A DNA stretch of 15,239 nucleotides from Pseudomonadota bacterium (GTDB taxonomy: Bacteria > Pseudomonadota > Alphaproteobacteria > Rhizobiales > Tepidamorphaceae), in NCBI GenBank assembly GCA_023435545.1, contig JAEYRQ010000508.1:1-15239 (forward strand), written 5' to 3'. A program made the translations under genes and the position numbers. The notes below the pieces were generated by a model. The model saw only the letters and a program-made list of their open reading frames with translations, was not told the origin of the DNA and did not search any database. This document shows positions 1-7,885 of the stretch, one piece after another (position 1 is the stretch's first letter; each line of letters opens with the position of its first letter).

Positions 1-454
1 CGCGGGGCACCACCGGGATCGCGACAGCCTCGTCGCGGCCCGGCACCAGCAGCGTCTGCGCCACGGTGCGGCCCCAGGCGAGCACCATCGAGGCAAGCAG
101 CAAGTGGCGCCGAAGCGGCGGGATTGCAGGCGGCAGGTCGAGGGCGCCGCCGCCGAGTGCGCCCTCGCCGAGCCCTCCTTCGCCAAGCAGGGCGAGGTCG
201 ACCTCGTCGACATCGCCGATCGGCCGGATGCGCGGCAGCAGCGTCGCGCCGCCGACCCGGTCGGCCAGCACCTCGGTGAGCGCCCGGCAGGCGCGCCGCG
301 TCGGCAGCAGGACCAGATGGTCCTCGAGCGCGAACCGCTGTCCTTCAGGCCCAGCGGGCACCAGCGTCCCAGCGATCAGGGCATCGGCGAGTTCCGGCAG
401 GAAGGCCGCCGAGGGCGGTATCGTCCACAGCCTTGGGCTCGCCGGGGCGCTCAT
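1..454 (-). CDS. addB: AddB, N-terminal part of double-strand break repair helicase/nuclease subunit (partial)
   Basis: The first 151 codons are present; the rest lies beyond the left edge. AddB pairs with AddA to resect double-strand breaks for RecA-dependent recombination. The visible N-terminus reads MSAPASPRLWTIPPSAAFLP, followed by a degenerate nucleotide-binding segment, LLPTRRACRALTE (about residues 49-61), and LLPRIRPIGDVDE (about 72-84). These are typical of alphaproteobacterial AddB, whose N-terminal domain is an inactive helicase. The C-terminal nuclease domain would be outside the window, so its integrity cannot be judged. The ATG lies 4 bases after the stop of the nucleotidyltransferase and has no clear ribosome binding site of its own, which suggests translational coupling. 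In related genomes addA follows immediately. The identification rests on these short motifs plus the conserved gene order. Confidence 0.85.
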   Translation of the reverse strand, partial: MSAPASPRLWTIPPSAAFLPELADALIAGTLVPAGPEGQRFALEDHLVLLPTRRACRALTEVLADRVGGATLLPRIRPIGDVDEVDLALLGEGGLGEGALGGGALDLPPAIPPLRRHLLLASMVLAWGRTVAQTLLVPGRDEAVAIPVVPR

Positions 455-458
455 CGGC

Positions 459-1238
459 TCACAAGACGCTGTTCTCGATCATCATCTCCGCCTCGGCGAT
501 GGCCGCAGGCGTGCCGACATGCATCCACAGGCCGTCGAGCCGCAGCCCATACAACCGGCCAGCCGCGATGGCGCGGTCGAACAGCAGGTTCAGGGAAAAC
601 CTGCCCGACGGCGCACCGTCGAAGAGGCGGGGGGAGAGGATGGCCGCGCCGGTATAGGCGAAAGGCGCAGTGGTGCGCTCGGGACGGCGGCTGAGCCGTC
701 CTTCCGTATCGAGCAGGAAATCACCGGTGCCGCCATAACCAGTCGCCGTGACGGTTGGCGCGACGACCAGCAGGCCATCCATGCGGTCGTCGCTCCAGGC
801 CTCGGCGAGGCGGCCGAGCAGCGGCCGCGCCCCCTCGATCCACAGCGAATCCGTATTTGCCAGGAAGAACGGACCAGGCCCGAGCAGCGGCAGAGCGCGG
901 GCGATGCCGCCGCCGGTGTCGAGAAGCTCGCCGCGCTCGTCGGAGATGACGACCCGTGGCGCCTGCCGGCCTGACAGATGCGCCTCGATCTGATCGGCGA
1001 GATAGTGAACGTTGACAACCGCGTCGCGGACGCCGGCGGCGGCCAGGCGGTCCAGCACCTGGTCGATCAGGGGAGCGCCGGCGACCGGTACCAGCGGTTT
1101 CGGCAGCCGGTCCGTAATCGGCCGCATCCGCGTTCCCAGCCCGGCGGCCAGCACCATGGCTGTGACGGGTCCCGAGACCGGGCCCTCGCCCGGGGCCATG
1201 GCGGGCTTTTTGCTCCCGCCGCCGTTCATCGAAGTCAT
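459..1238 (-). CDS. Nucleotidyltransferase family protein (MurU-like sugar-1-phosphate nucleotidyltransferase)
   Basis: A 259-residue cytoplasmic enzyme of the NTP_transferase fold, which joins a sugar 1-phosphate to an NTP. The signature LAAGLGTRMRP is at residues 30-40 and PKP at 46-48. LDTGGGI at 106-112 and NTD at 128-130 (likely metal-binding Asp130) follow, and WMHVGTP is near the C-terminus (238-244). Its size and its position directly after an AmgK-like kinase match MurU, the N-acetylmuramate-1-phosphate uridylyltransferase of peptidoglycan recycling. That substrate is inferred from family and context, not read from the residues. The chosen ATG sits 1 base after the upstream stop, with AGGGA about 6 bases ahead. 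The open frame extends to 1577, but that part is antiparallel to no known domain and only shadows the kinase gene. Met4 or Met14 are possible alternative starts. Confidence 0.85.
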   Translation of the reverse strand: MTSMNGGGSKKPAMAPGEGPVSGPVTAMVLAAGLGTRMRPITDRLPKPLVPVAGAPLIDQVLDRLAAAGVRDAVVNVHYLADQIEAHLSGRQAPRVVISDERGELLDTGGGIARALPLLGPGPFFLANTDSLWIEGARPLLGRLAEAWSDDRMDGLLVVAPTVTATGYGGTGDFLLDTEGRLSRRPERTTAPFAYTGAAILSPRLFDGAPSGRFSLNLLFDRAIAAGRLYGLRLDGLWMHVGTPAAIAEAEMMIENSVL

Positions 1239-1239
1239 G

Positions 1240-2790
1240 TCATTTCCCTGCAAGCCGGTCGCCCCTGTCGGGGAGATGCGTCTCGTACCAGACCCGCAAC
1301 GCGGCGAGAACCGGGTGCGCGAGGGCATGGTCGAGATAGCCGCGGATTCGGGGAATGTGCCGCAGATAACCACGCTTGCCGTCACGCTCGGCCAAACGTG
1401 CGAAGATGCCGAGAATCTTGGTGTTGCGCTGGGCGGCGAGGATCGCGAAGCGCTTGTCGAACCCTTCCGCATCGAAGGCAGGGTCGCTGATCTGCCGGTC
1501 GGCGACGTAGCGCGAGTAGAGTTCGCGCCACATCCGGTCGGATATGTCGACGCGGGCGTCGAAAACCAGCGAGGCAACGTCGTAGGCCGGCGGACCCATC
1601 ACCGCATCCTGCATGTCGAGGATGCCAACCCGGGCTGTTCCGTCACGACCCGGAAGCCACATCAGGTTCGGCGAGTGGTAGTCGCGCAGCACCCAGACAG
1701 GCCCCGCGAAGGGATCGTCCAGCTCGAACAGCAGGTCGTCCCATATCCGCCGGAACCGGTCGACGGCCTCCTGAGGCAGCCGTGCGCCGGTTGCGAGCGG
1801 CGCATACCAGTCGAGCAGCAGCGAGACCTCGACCAGCATCGCCGCGTGATCGTAGGCGGGCAGACGGTAGGGCGGGGCTCCGGGCACTTCGAGCGTGTCC
1901 GGCAGCGTCATGTCGTGCAGGGCCGACAACAGGTCGATGGCGGCGGCGTAACGCTCCTCGATCGGCCGCCCGGCTGGATCGAGGACGCCCTCGCTGCCGA
2001 GGTCCTCGGTGACGAGCACGCCGGTATCGAGGTCCGCGCCCAGGATCTCTGGGGCCGAGAAGCCGCGCATCCGCAGCGCCGCGGCCATCGCCACGAATGG
2101 GGTCACCGATTCGGCCAGATGCGCGACCCGGCTGTAGGGGACCTCGCCGATGCCGGGATCGGGACGTGTCGGGGAGTCCATCAGGATGAGGCTGCGACCG
2201 CCGAGGGTTAGCCGCTCATAGCGCCGGCTGGAGGCATCGCCCTGCAGGAAGCTGCGCGACCAGTCCGCGAAGCCGAGCGCGCCGATCGCCTCCCGCACCT
2301 CGATAAGTCTCTCGAGCCGGACCGCCCAGTCGCCTTGGCCGCGAAGGTTGACGCCGCGCTCCTCCGGTGCTGCGGGATCGAGCCGCAGCGCGACCTCGAG
2401 GACGTCTCCCGCGAAGCGGCCGGGCGCCCGCTCCGGCCATTCGACGAGAAGGAGGCTGCCGGCGGCGATGTCGTCGATGCCGAGTTCGTCGATCTCCCGC
2501 GGATCGGTGATCCGGTAGAGATCGAGATGCACGACGGGCAGACGTGGCAGGTCGTAGCCCTGCATCAGCGTGAAGGTCGGGCTCGGCACCTCGAGGTCGG
2601 GAGCGCCCGCGACGGCCCGGATCAGCGCCCTGGCGAAGGTCGACTTGCCGGCCCCGAGATCGCCCGACAGAAGGACGACGTCGCCGGTGCGCGCGGACGC
2701 CGCGATCGCTTCAGCCAGGCGCTCGGTCTCGCTCTCGGAGTGCAGCCGCAATGCGGTGCTCCGGACGGCGTGGGGATCGTGCTGATGCAC
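1240..2790 (-). CDS. tsaE: Fused TsaE (tRNA t6A synthesis ATPase) and AmgK-like aminoglycoside/sugar phosphotransferase
   Basis: A 516-residue two-domain protein, counted from GTG at 2790. The N-terminal domain (about 1-140) is TsaE, the ATPase that supports TsaB/TsaD in threonylcarbamoylation of A37 in ANN-reading tRNAs. It has a Walker A loop GDLGAGKST (43-51), SPTFTL (70-75), HLDLYR (88-93) and VEWPER (116-121). The C-terminal domain (about 170-505) is an APH-type kinase with catalytic loop RDYHSPNL (369-376; Asp370, Asn375) and metal-binding ILDMQD (390-395). Both active sites look intact. Stand-alone TsaE is about 150 residues, so this is a true fusion, a form known in alphaproteobacteria. 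The kinase resembles AmgK, which phosphorylates N-acetylmuramate and N-acetylglucosamine at the anomeric position, and the next gene is MurU-like. An ATG at 2859 is in frame, but it would overlap the previous gene by 47 bases. The GTG has a good ribosome binding site. Confidence 0.88.
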   Translation of the reverse strand: MHQHDPHAVRSTALRLHSESETERLAEAIAASARTGDVVLLSGDLGAGKSTFARALIRAVAGAPDLEVPSPTFTLMQGYDLPRLPVVHLDLYRITDPREIDELGIDDIAAGSLLLVEWPERAPGRFAGDVLEVALRLDPAAPEERGVNLRGQGDWAVRLERLIEVREAIGALGFADWSRSFLQGDASSRRYERLTLGGRSLILMDSPTRPDPGIGEVPYSRVAHLAESVTPFVAMAAALRMRGFSAPEILGADLDTGVLVTEDLGSEGVLDPAGRPIEERYAAAIDLLSALHDMTLPDTLEVPGAPPYRLPAYDHAAMLVEVSLLLDWYAPLATGARLPQEAVDRFRRIWDDLLFELDDPFAGPVWVLRDYHSPNLMWLPGRDGTARVGILDMQDAVMGPPAYDVASLVFDARVDISDRMWRELYSRYVADRQISDPAFDAEGFDKRFAILAAQRNTKILGIFARLAERDGKRGYLRHIPRIRGYLDHALAHPVLAALRVWYETHLPDRGDRLAGK

Positions 2791-2796
2791 CGGGCG

Positions 2797-2802
2797 CACC
2801 TC
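2797..2802 (-). promoter_or_regulatory. Ribosome binding site GAGGTG for tsaE-kinase
   Basis: GAGGTG lies 6 bases upstream of the GTG codon at 2790-2788 and downstream of the TAG stop of the DivL-like gene (2815-2813). This spacing is the reason for preferring GTG at 2790 over the in-frame ATG at 2859. The start also falls just before the conserved TsaE N-terminus. Confidence 0.6.
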
Positions 2803-2812
2803 GGCGGCTCTG

Positions 2813-5449
2813 CTAAACCGGAGTGCGGCCGAGCCCTTCCTCCGACGGCCGCGGCTCATTAGCCGGCGGCGTTCGGCGCGGCAGGGTATAGACCGTCGCG
2901 ACGGCGGGTTCCATCGCCTTGGCGTCCGCTGGCCGACGCTCCCGATGCGTCGAGGGGAAGATGCATGTCACAGTTGTGCCGCGGCCGGGCTCGGAGACGA
3001 GGCTGACGGTGCCTCCGTGCAGCTCGACGAAGCTCTTGACGATGGACAGGCCGAGGCCGGGACCGCGGTAGCGGGTGCCCTGAGAGAAGCTCTCGAAGCG
3101 CTCGAACACGGCCTCGCGCACCTCCTCGGGGATGCCGCGGCCCTCGTCGGCAACCGTGAAGGCGACCGACTCGGGGTCCGGGCGCTCCGCTGCGAGCCGC
3201 ACGGTCTGCCCGGATTCGCTGAATTCGATCGCATTCGATAGCAGGTTGAACAGGATCTGGCGTACGCGCTTCTCGTCGGCCTCGAACGCCCCGATGTCCT
3301 CGGGAATCCGGATGTCGAGCGCAATCGTCGATTCCGCCAGCCTGTCGCGCAGACCCTCGGCAGCGGCGAGGGCGGCGCCACGGATATCGACCTGGGATAT
3401 CTCCAGCTCCATCACACCCGCATCGATCGTCGCGAGGTCGAGGATGTCGTTGATGATGGCGAGCAGCGCGCTCGACGAGGAGAGGATATAGCCGGTGTAC
3501 TCGCGCTGCCGCTCGCCGAGTTCCCCCTCGGGCATGTCGCTCATCAGCTGGGCGAAGCCGATGATGTTGGTCAGCGGGGCGCGCAGCTCGTACGAGACCT
3601 TGTGAACAAACTCGTTCTTGATGCGCTCGGCCGTGAGCAGGGCCTCGTTGCGGTCCCTCAAGGCGCGCTCCATCCGAGCGGAGGCGCTGATGTCAGTGAA
3701 CACGACGAGAGTCCCGCCGTCGGGCAGCGGCAGCACGCGCATATCGATGACGCTGCCGTCGCGCCGTTCGAGCCGTGCGGTGGCCGCCTCGCGACTGTCG
3801 GTCAGGCCCGTGACAGCGCCTCGCAGGACCTCCCAGACCTCTCCGTCCTGGTGCAGGCTGCGGCACCAGCCGATCACCTCCTCGACATGCGGCAACCCGC
3901 CGAGGCCTTCCGGCGAGAGCTTCCAGATCGCCGCGAAGGCTGGATTGTGCAGGCGCATCCGGCCGTTGCTGCCGAACACGACGATGCCCTCGTCCAGGGC
4001 CTCCTGGGTTTCGCGCTGCACACGGGGCGCCGCGACGAGGCGGCTTTCCAGGTCCAGGGCTGCGGTGATGTCCTCGAACAGGCAGGCGACGGCGCCGTCG
4101 CTCTGGCGGTTGCGGGCGGCCCGCAGTACCCGCCCGTCGGGGAGGTGCCAGAGCGCCTGGTCGTCGGCGGACTGCGGCGAGCGTGAGTCGAAGAGCCCGA
4201 GTTGCCGGCTGCGCCAGTCACGGTAGTCGGCCTGCTCGGGGAGCCGGCCGACACCGCGCAGCCGGTCCAGGATCTCTCCGTAGCCGGGAGCACCTGACAG
4301 GAAATCGTCCTCTAGCGACCAGATCTCCCGGAAGGCACGATTGTAGAAGGCCAGCCGCTGGTCCTGGCCGAATACGGCGATGCCGGCCGAGATCTGGTTG
4401 AGGGTCCGGGCGTGGATGTCCTCGCGCCGCGAAAGCTCTCGCCCCAGCCGCTCCAGATCGGTGATGTCGATGGCTATGCCGCCGGCGCAGCGGGTCCCCT
4501 CGACCTCGTAGAGGTCGAACACGCGCCGCGTATCGCCGATTGCCCGCGTCATCTGGACATGCGCCACTCCGTCCGGGCCTCGTACCGCCGCCAGGCTGCG
4601 CTCGGATTCGGTCGTGACAAAGCTCTGGCCGCCGGCATCCGGATGCTGCGTGCCGATTGCCCGCACATATGCCGAGTTCATCCAGGTGGGGCGGCCGTCG
4701 GCATCGGCGATCCAGACGGGCGCCGGCAGGGCCTCGAGCAGGGTCTTGAAGCTCTCGCTTTCGCGTACCAGGCGCTTGTATCCGTCATAGATCTCGGCGA
4801 GTTCGCGGCGCTGGCCGGCGAGGTCGCGCAGTCGCAGCACCGCCCGACCGCCGGCAGTACGGCCGTCTGCCTCCACATGGCCGCCGGAGCGTGCACGAAG
4901 CATCAGGTTGAAGCCCTCGCCACGGCCCCGCAGCAGCGCCAAGGCGGTCTCGAGCTCCAGCGCGGAGTCCGGCTCGAGCCATTTCCCGAAGGCGAGCAGG
5001 TCGGTCTCACCGGCCGGCAAGGCCTTCGAGCGCCCCGCCTCGACATGAATCTGCGGTGTCTCGTCATCCGCCGTCCAGACGACGAGCGCCTGCTGCTCGG
5101 CGGACAGCAGGACTTCGGCGCGGTCTATACGCGCGTTGAGTTCCGCGGCGCGCTCCGCGCCGAGACGGATCTCATCGGACAGCCGGCGCCGGGTGCGCAC
5201 CAGCAGGATCGCCACGGTCACGGCGAAAGCGAGGATGCCCAGCAGCAGGCTCAGAGCAACGAGCTCCTCCTGCCGGATCTGCAAGTTGATCGAGCCCAGC
5301 AGCGCCTCGATGCCGGCGCGGGCCTCCTCCATGGGGCTCAGCGTCTGTGCCGCCGCCGGGAGCGGGACGGCCGCCAGGACGGAAAGCAGTCCACCGGCGG
5401 GACCGATAACCGGCCGCAAGCGCAACTTCGCCCGCCGGCTCGAAGTCAT
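2813..5449 (-). CDS. divL: DivL-like multi-PAS sensor pseudokinase with Tyr at the phospho-acceptor position
   Basis: An 878-residue membrane sensor. A signal-like segment (about 16-35, with a possible AAA-Q cleavage site) precedes a transmembrane helix at 63-84. A helical linker with coiled-coil character (86-120) follows. Three PAS-like domains lie at about 233-335, 341-465 and 481-590. The dimerization/phosphotransfer helix (606-675) carries KVSYELRAPLTNIIGF, in which Tyr620 replaces the His of the usual SHELRTPL box. The C-terminal ATPase domain keeps the N box (FNLLSNAIEF, 733-743), DEGRGIP (768-774) and GPGLGLSIV (796-804). A Tyr at this position is the hallmark of Caulobacter DivL (Tyr550), a membrane protein that binds DivK and controls CckA, and through it CtrA. 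Here the protein is about 100 residues longer than the Caulobacter one. Assignment as DivL rests on the Tyr, the PAS array and the gene context; a PAS histidine kinase with a lost His is the alternative. It follows ahcY after a 212-base gap. Confidence 0.85.
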   Translation of the reverse strand: MTSSRRAKLRLRPVIGPAGGLLSVLAAVPLPAAAQTLSPMEEARAGIEALLGSINLQIRQEELVALSLLLGILAFAVTVAILLVRTRRRLSDEIRLGAERAAELNARIDRAEVLLSAEQQALVVWTADDETPQIHVEAGRSKALPAGETDLLAFGKWLEPDSALELETALALLRGRGEGFNLMLRARSGGHVEADGRTAGGRAVLRLRDLAGQRRELAEIYDGYKRLVRESESFKTLLEALPAPVWIADADGRPTWMNSAYVRAIGTQHPDAGGQSFVTTESERSLAAVRGPDGVAHVQMTRAIGDTRRVFDLYEVEGTRCAGGIAIDITDLERLGRELSRREDIHARTLNQISAGIAVFGQDQRLAFYNRAFREIWSLEDDFLSGAPGYGEILDRLRGVGRLPEQADYRDWRSRQLGLFDSRSPQSADDQALWHLPDGRVLRAARNRQSDGAVACLFEDITAALDLESRLVAAPRVQRETQEALDEGIVVFGSNGRMRLHNPAFAAIWKLSPEGLGGLPHVEEVIGWCRSLHQDGEVWEVLRGAVTGLTDSREAATARLERRDGSVIDMRVLPLPDGGTLVVFTDISASARMERALRDRNEALLTAERIKNEFVHKVSYELRAPLTNIIGFAQLMSDMPEGELGERQREYTGYILSSSSALLAIINDILDLATIDAGVMELEISQVDIRGAALAAAEGLRDRLAESTIALDIRIPEDIGAFEADEKRVRQILFNLLSNAIEFSESGQTVRLAAERPDPESVAFTVADEGRGIPEEVREAVFERFESFSQGTRYRGPGLGLSIVKSFVELHGGTVSLVSEPGRGTTVTCIFPSTHRERRPADAKAMEPAVATVYTLPRRTPPANEPRPSEEGLGRTPV

Positions 5450-5626
5450 TCCGCCAGTCCCTCGACTATTCGGTCACGAACGGCACCATTGCGTCGCGCC
5501 GGCCCCTGGCCTCAGGCCCCCGCCCAAGGTAACGAATCATCCATCCGTAATCTAACCGCAAACCGCCGTCCGGATAACCGCTGCCGGCAGCATGCCCTGG
5601 GAATTGCCGTGCCGGTGTCGCGGAGA
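5450..5626 (-). other. Leader/intergenic region upstream of divL
   Basis: About 180 bases between the ahcY hairpin and divL hold no gene. I see no convincing -35/-10 pair and no full CtrA box (TTAA-N7-TTAA). The AT-richer patch at 5531-5556 (minus-strand GGTTAGATTACGG followed by ATGGATGATTCG) is the most promoter-like part. A near-match to a DnaA box, TTATCCGGA, lies on the minus strand at 5569-5577. The ribosome binding site of divL is weak: GGCGGA directly before the ATG and AGGGA about 8 bases upstream. divL may be expressed from here, or by read-through from ahcY. Confidence 0.3.
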
Positions 5627-5657
5627 GATGGGCGCGCGCCAATTCCGCGCGCCCATC
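5627..5657 (-). terminator. Strong hairpin just after ahcY
   Basis: A perfect 12-bp stem (5627-5638 pairing with 5646-5657, GATGGGCGCGCG on the plus strand) closes a 7-base loop, CCAATTC. On the minus strand it begins 4 bases after the ahcY stop. No U-run follows it, so it may be a U-less terminator, a transcript-stabilising hairpin, or a partial terminator that reduces read-through into divL. Confidence 0.55.
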
Positions 5658-5661
5658 GACG

Positions 5662-7056
5662 TCAGTACCGGTAGTGGTCGGACTTGTAGGGACCGTCCTG
5701 CGAGACGCCGATATAGTCGGCCTGCGCCTTGGTGAGATCGGTCAGCTTCACGCCCAGCTTGGCCAGATGCAGCGAGGCTACCTTCTCGTCGAGACGCTTG
5801 GGCAGCACGTAGACCCTGTTCTCGTAGCGGCTGTTGTTGGTCCACAGCTCGATCTGGGCAAGCGTCTGGTTGGTGAACGAGGCCGACATCACGAAGCTCG
5901 GATGGCCAGTCGCGTTGCCGAGGTTGACCAGCCGCCCCTCGGACAGAAGGATCATCCGCTTGCCGTCCGGAAACTGGACCAGGTCGACCTGCGGCTTGAT
6001 GTTGGTCCACTTGTAGTTCTTCAGGGCGCCAACCTGGATCTCGTTGTCGAAGTGGCCGATGTTGCAGACGATGGCCATGTCCTTCATCGCCCGCATGTGA
6101 TCCAGCGTCAGCACATCCTTGTTGCCGGTGGCGGTGACGAAGATGTCGCCGAAGGTGACGGCCTCCTCCATCGTCGTCACAGCGAAGCCGTCCATCGCCG
6201 CCTGCAGGGCGCAGATCGGGTCGATCTCGGTGACGACGACGCGCGCGCCGGCCCCGGCCAGGGACTGCGCCGAACCCTTGCCGACGTCGCCATAGCCGGC
6301 GACCACCGCAACCTTGCCGGCCATCATCACGTCGGTCGCACGGCGGATGCCGTCGACGAGGGATTCACGGCAGCCGTACTTGTTGTCGAACTTCGACTTG
6401 GTGACGGAATCGTTGACGTTGATCGCCGGGAAGGGCAGCTCGCCCTTCTTCTGCATCTCGTAGAGCCGCAAGACGCCGGTGGTGGTCTCCTCCGAGACAC
6501 CCCGGATCGCATCGCGGGTGCGGGTGAAGAAGCCGGGCGTGGCGGCGAGGCGCCGCTCGATGGTCGCGACGAGCGCCTCCTCCTCCTCGTTGGAGGGCGT
6601 TGGCAGGGCGGCAATGTCCTTCTCCGCCTTGGCGCCGAGCAGGATGTAGAGCGTGGCGTCGCCGCCGTCGTCGAGGATCATGTTGGCCGTTTCGCCGCCC
6701 GGCCCCTGGAAGATCCGGTCGATGTAGTCCCAGTATTCAGCGAGGGTCTCGCCTTTCACCGCGAAGACCGGAGTTCCCGTCGCCGCGATCGCGGCTGCGG
6801 CGTGATCCTGGGTGGAGAAGATGTTGCAGGAGGCCCACCGAACTTCCGCGCCCAGCGCCTGGAGCGTCTCGATCAGCACCGCCGTCTGGATCGTCATGTG
6901 CAGCGAGCCGGCGACACGCGCGCCTTTCAGGGGCTGCGAAGGGCCGAATTCCTCGCGGGTCGCCATCAGCCCGGGCATCTCAGTCTCGGCAATCTCTATC
7001 TCCTTGCGCCCCCAATCGGCGAGCGAAAGGTCCTTGACAACGTAGTCGGCACTCAT
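5662..7056 (-). CDS. ahcY: Adenosylhomocysteinase (S-adenosyl-L-homocysteine hydrolase)
   Basis: A 464-residue cytoplasmic NAD-dependent enzyme that splits S-adenosylhomocysteine to adenosine and homocysteine. It removes the inhibitory product of all SAM-dependent methyltransferases. Substrate-domain motifs are HMTIQTAVL (53-61), [15 protein letters not shown] (76-90) and [13 protein letters not shown] (213-225, including catalytic Lys220 and Asp224). The NAD-binding loop GYGDVGKG is at 254-261 and [11 protein letters not shown] at 378-388. The tail ends in KSDHYRY, the usual C-terminal Lys/Tyr that reaches into the neighbouring subunit's NAD site. The insertion around 145-185 is normal for bacterial and plant forms. 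Full length, all key residues present. AAGGGA (7063-7068) lies 6 bases before the ATG. It has its own promoter and a hairpin after the stop, so it is probably a separate transcription unit. Confidence 0.98.
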   Translation of the reverse strand: MSADYVVKDLSLADWGRKEIEIAETEMPGLMATREEFGPSQPLKGARVAGSLHMTIQTAVLIETLQALGAEVRWASCNIFSTQDHAAAAIAATGTPVFAVKGETLAEYWDYIDRIFQGPGGETANMILDDGGDATLYILLGAKAEKDIAALPTPSNEEEEALVATIERRLAATPGFFTRTRDAIRGVSEETTTGVLRLYEMQKKGELPFPAINVNDSVTKSKFDNKYGCRESLVDGIRRATDVMMAGKVAVVAGYGDVGKGSAQSLAGAGARVVVTEIDPICALQAAMDGFAVTTMEEAVTFGDIFVTATGNKDVLTLDHMRAMKDMAIVCNIGHFDNEIQVGALKNYKWTNIKPQVDLVQFPDGKRMILLSEGRLVNLGNATGHPSFVMSASFTNQTLAQIELWTNNSRYENRVYVLPKRLDEKVASLHLAKLGVKLTDLTKAQADYIGVSQDGPYKSDHYRY

Positions 7057-7131
7057 GTGGCGTCCCTTTGCGAGAATCTGTGGCTGGGGCTGGACCGGCT
7101 ACGCGGATGCGCCCCGGGCGGATTGCCGCGC

Positions 7132-7160
7132 TCTATAGCAGCCGGGGCGATGAGTCTCAA
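7132..7160 (-). promoter_or_regulatory. Sigma70-type promoter for ahcY
   Basis: On the minus strand TTGAGA (7155-7160) is separated by exactly 17 bases from TATAGA (7132-7137). The -10 is preceded by C (CTATAG), as in many alphaproteobacterial housekeeping promoters. The predicted start near 7125 gives a leader of about 70 bases. I do not recognise an SAH or SAM riboswitch in that leader. Confidence 0.7.
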
Positions 7161-7187
7161 CGCCGACCGGCCGCGGCGACGGCACCG

Positions 7188-7484
7188 TCACTCCTCGCCG
7201 AAGCGGTCCTCGACGAGCCGGGCGAGGGCTGCGACCGCCGCCTCGGCCTCTGGTCCCTCAGCGGAGATCCCGATCTGGCTCCCCGGCCCTGCGCCGAGCG
7301 CCAGCAGTCCCATGATCGAGGTGCCGGCGACCGACTGCCCGTCCCGGCTGACGGAAATCTCAGCCTCGAACTGGGCGGCGCACCTGACGAATTTCGCCGA
7401 GGCGCGCGCATGGAGTCCCCGCTGGTTGACGATCTCGACGACCCTCTGGCTCGGGCGGCTCCGATCCATGCCGGACCTGTTCAC
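7188..7484 (-). CDS. ptsH: HPr phosphocarrier protein
   Basis: A 98-residue phosphocarrier of the phosphotransferase system. The phospho-accepting His is in RGLHARAS (His25 from the GTG start) and is phosphorylated by an EI protein. The regulatory Ser is in GTSIMGLLALGA (Ser56), equivalent to Ser46 of Gram-positive HPr and the target of HPr kinase. The rest matches the HPr fold. No EI or sugar permease is in the window, so the likely donor is the EI-Ntr (PtsP) encoded elsewhere, with a regulatory role. The GTG start overlaps the EIIA stop by 4 bases (GTGA), implying coupled translation. An in-frame ATG at 7469 would give 93 residues, closer to the usual 85-90, and is an alternative start. It is the last gene of the chvI operon; ahcY's promoter begins just beyond it. 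Confidence 0.95.
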   Translation of the reverse strand: MNRSGMDRSRPSQRVVEIVNQRGLHARASAKFVRCAAQFEAEISVSRDGQSVAGTSIMGLLALGAGPGSQIGISAEGPEAEAAVAALARLVEDRFGEE

Positions 7485-7885
7485 TTGCCGCCCGACAGCA
7501 CTTCGCTCGCCACGCTGATGTACTTTCGGCCGGCATCCCGTGCCATCGTTCCCGCCGCCCCGAGGTCGACATCGCCGCGCACGCTCGCCAACTTGATCAG
7601 CATAGGCAGGTTGACGCCCGCGACCACCTCGACATTGGCGGTCTCCATCACCGAGATGGCGAGGTTGGACGGAGTTCCACCGAACATGTCGGTCAGCACG
7701 ATGACACCGCTACCGCTGTCGACTTTGGAGACGGCGGCCAGGATGTCGTTTCGCCGCTGTTCCATGTCGTCGTCCGGACCGATGGAGATCGTCTCGAACT
7801 GGTCCTGCGGTCCCACGACGTGTTCGAGCGCCGCACGGAACTCTGCGGCGAGGCGGCCGTGGCTTACGACGACAAGACCGATCAT
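7481..7885 (-). CDS. manX: PTS mannose-family EIIA component
   Basis: A 134-residue cytoplasmic EIIA domain of the mannose family. The phosphorylated His is His9 in VVVSHGRLA, and the family motif VLTDMFGGTPSNLAI is at about 63-77, followed by VVAGVNLPMLIKL. It takes a phosphoryl group from HPr. No EIIB, EIIC or EIID follows, so it is an incomplete, regulatory PTS component as in other alphaproteobacteria, where its phosphorylation state is thought to signal carbon/nitrogen status. It overlaps HPr by 4 bases and lies 127 bases after hprK. Its ribosome binding site is weak; CGGGAAAC lies about 14 bases upstream of the ATG. Confidence 0.95.
   Translation of the reverse strand: MIGLVVVSHGRLAAEFRAALEHVVGPQDQFETISIGPDDDMEQRRNDILAAVSKVDSGSGVIVLTDMFGGTPSNLAISVMETANVEVVAGVNLPMLIKLASVRGDVDLGAAGTMARDAGRKYISVASEVLSGGK

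Noticed and set aside
1239..1577. N-terminal extension of the nucleotidyltransferase frame to an ATG at 1577
   Set aside because: It overlaps the C-terminus of the kinase in another frame and has Ser/Thr/Arg-rich shadow composition. The ATG at 1238 has a ribosome binding site and sits just after the upstream stop.
2791..2859. ATG at 2859 as start of the TsaE fusion
   Set aside because: It would add 23 Arg-rich residues and overlap divL by 47 bases. The GTG at 2790 has GAGGTG at ideal spacing.
5569..5577. DnaA-box-like TTATCCGGA upstream of divL
   Set aside because: Only seven of nine positions match TTATCCACA and there is a single copy, which is expected by chance at this length.
7057..7125. 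SAH or SAM riboswitch in the ahcY leader
   Set aside because: The leader is short and I cannot find the conserved core or pseudoknot of either class.
7161..7178. Small stem CGCCG/CGGCG after HPr as a terminator
   Set aside because: It has only 5 base pairs and an 8-base loop without a U-run, and such stems are frequent in GC-rich DNA.
5674..7518. A 614-codon open frame on the plus strand
   Set aside because: It is antisense to ahcY and HPr, whose proteins are fully recognisable. High GC content creates long antisense frames, and the translation resembles no family.
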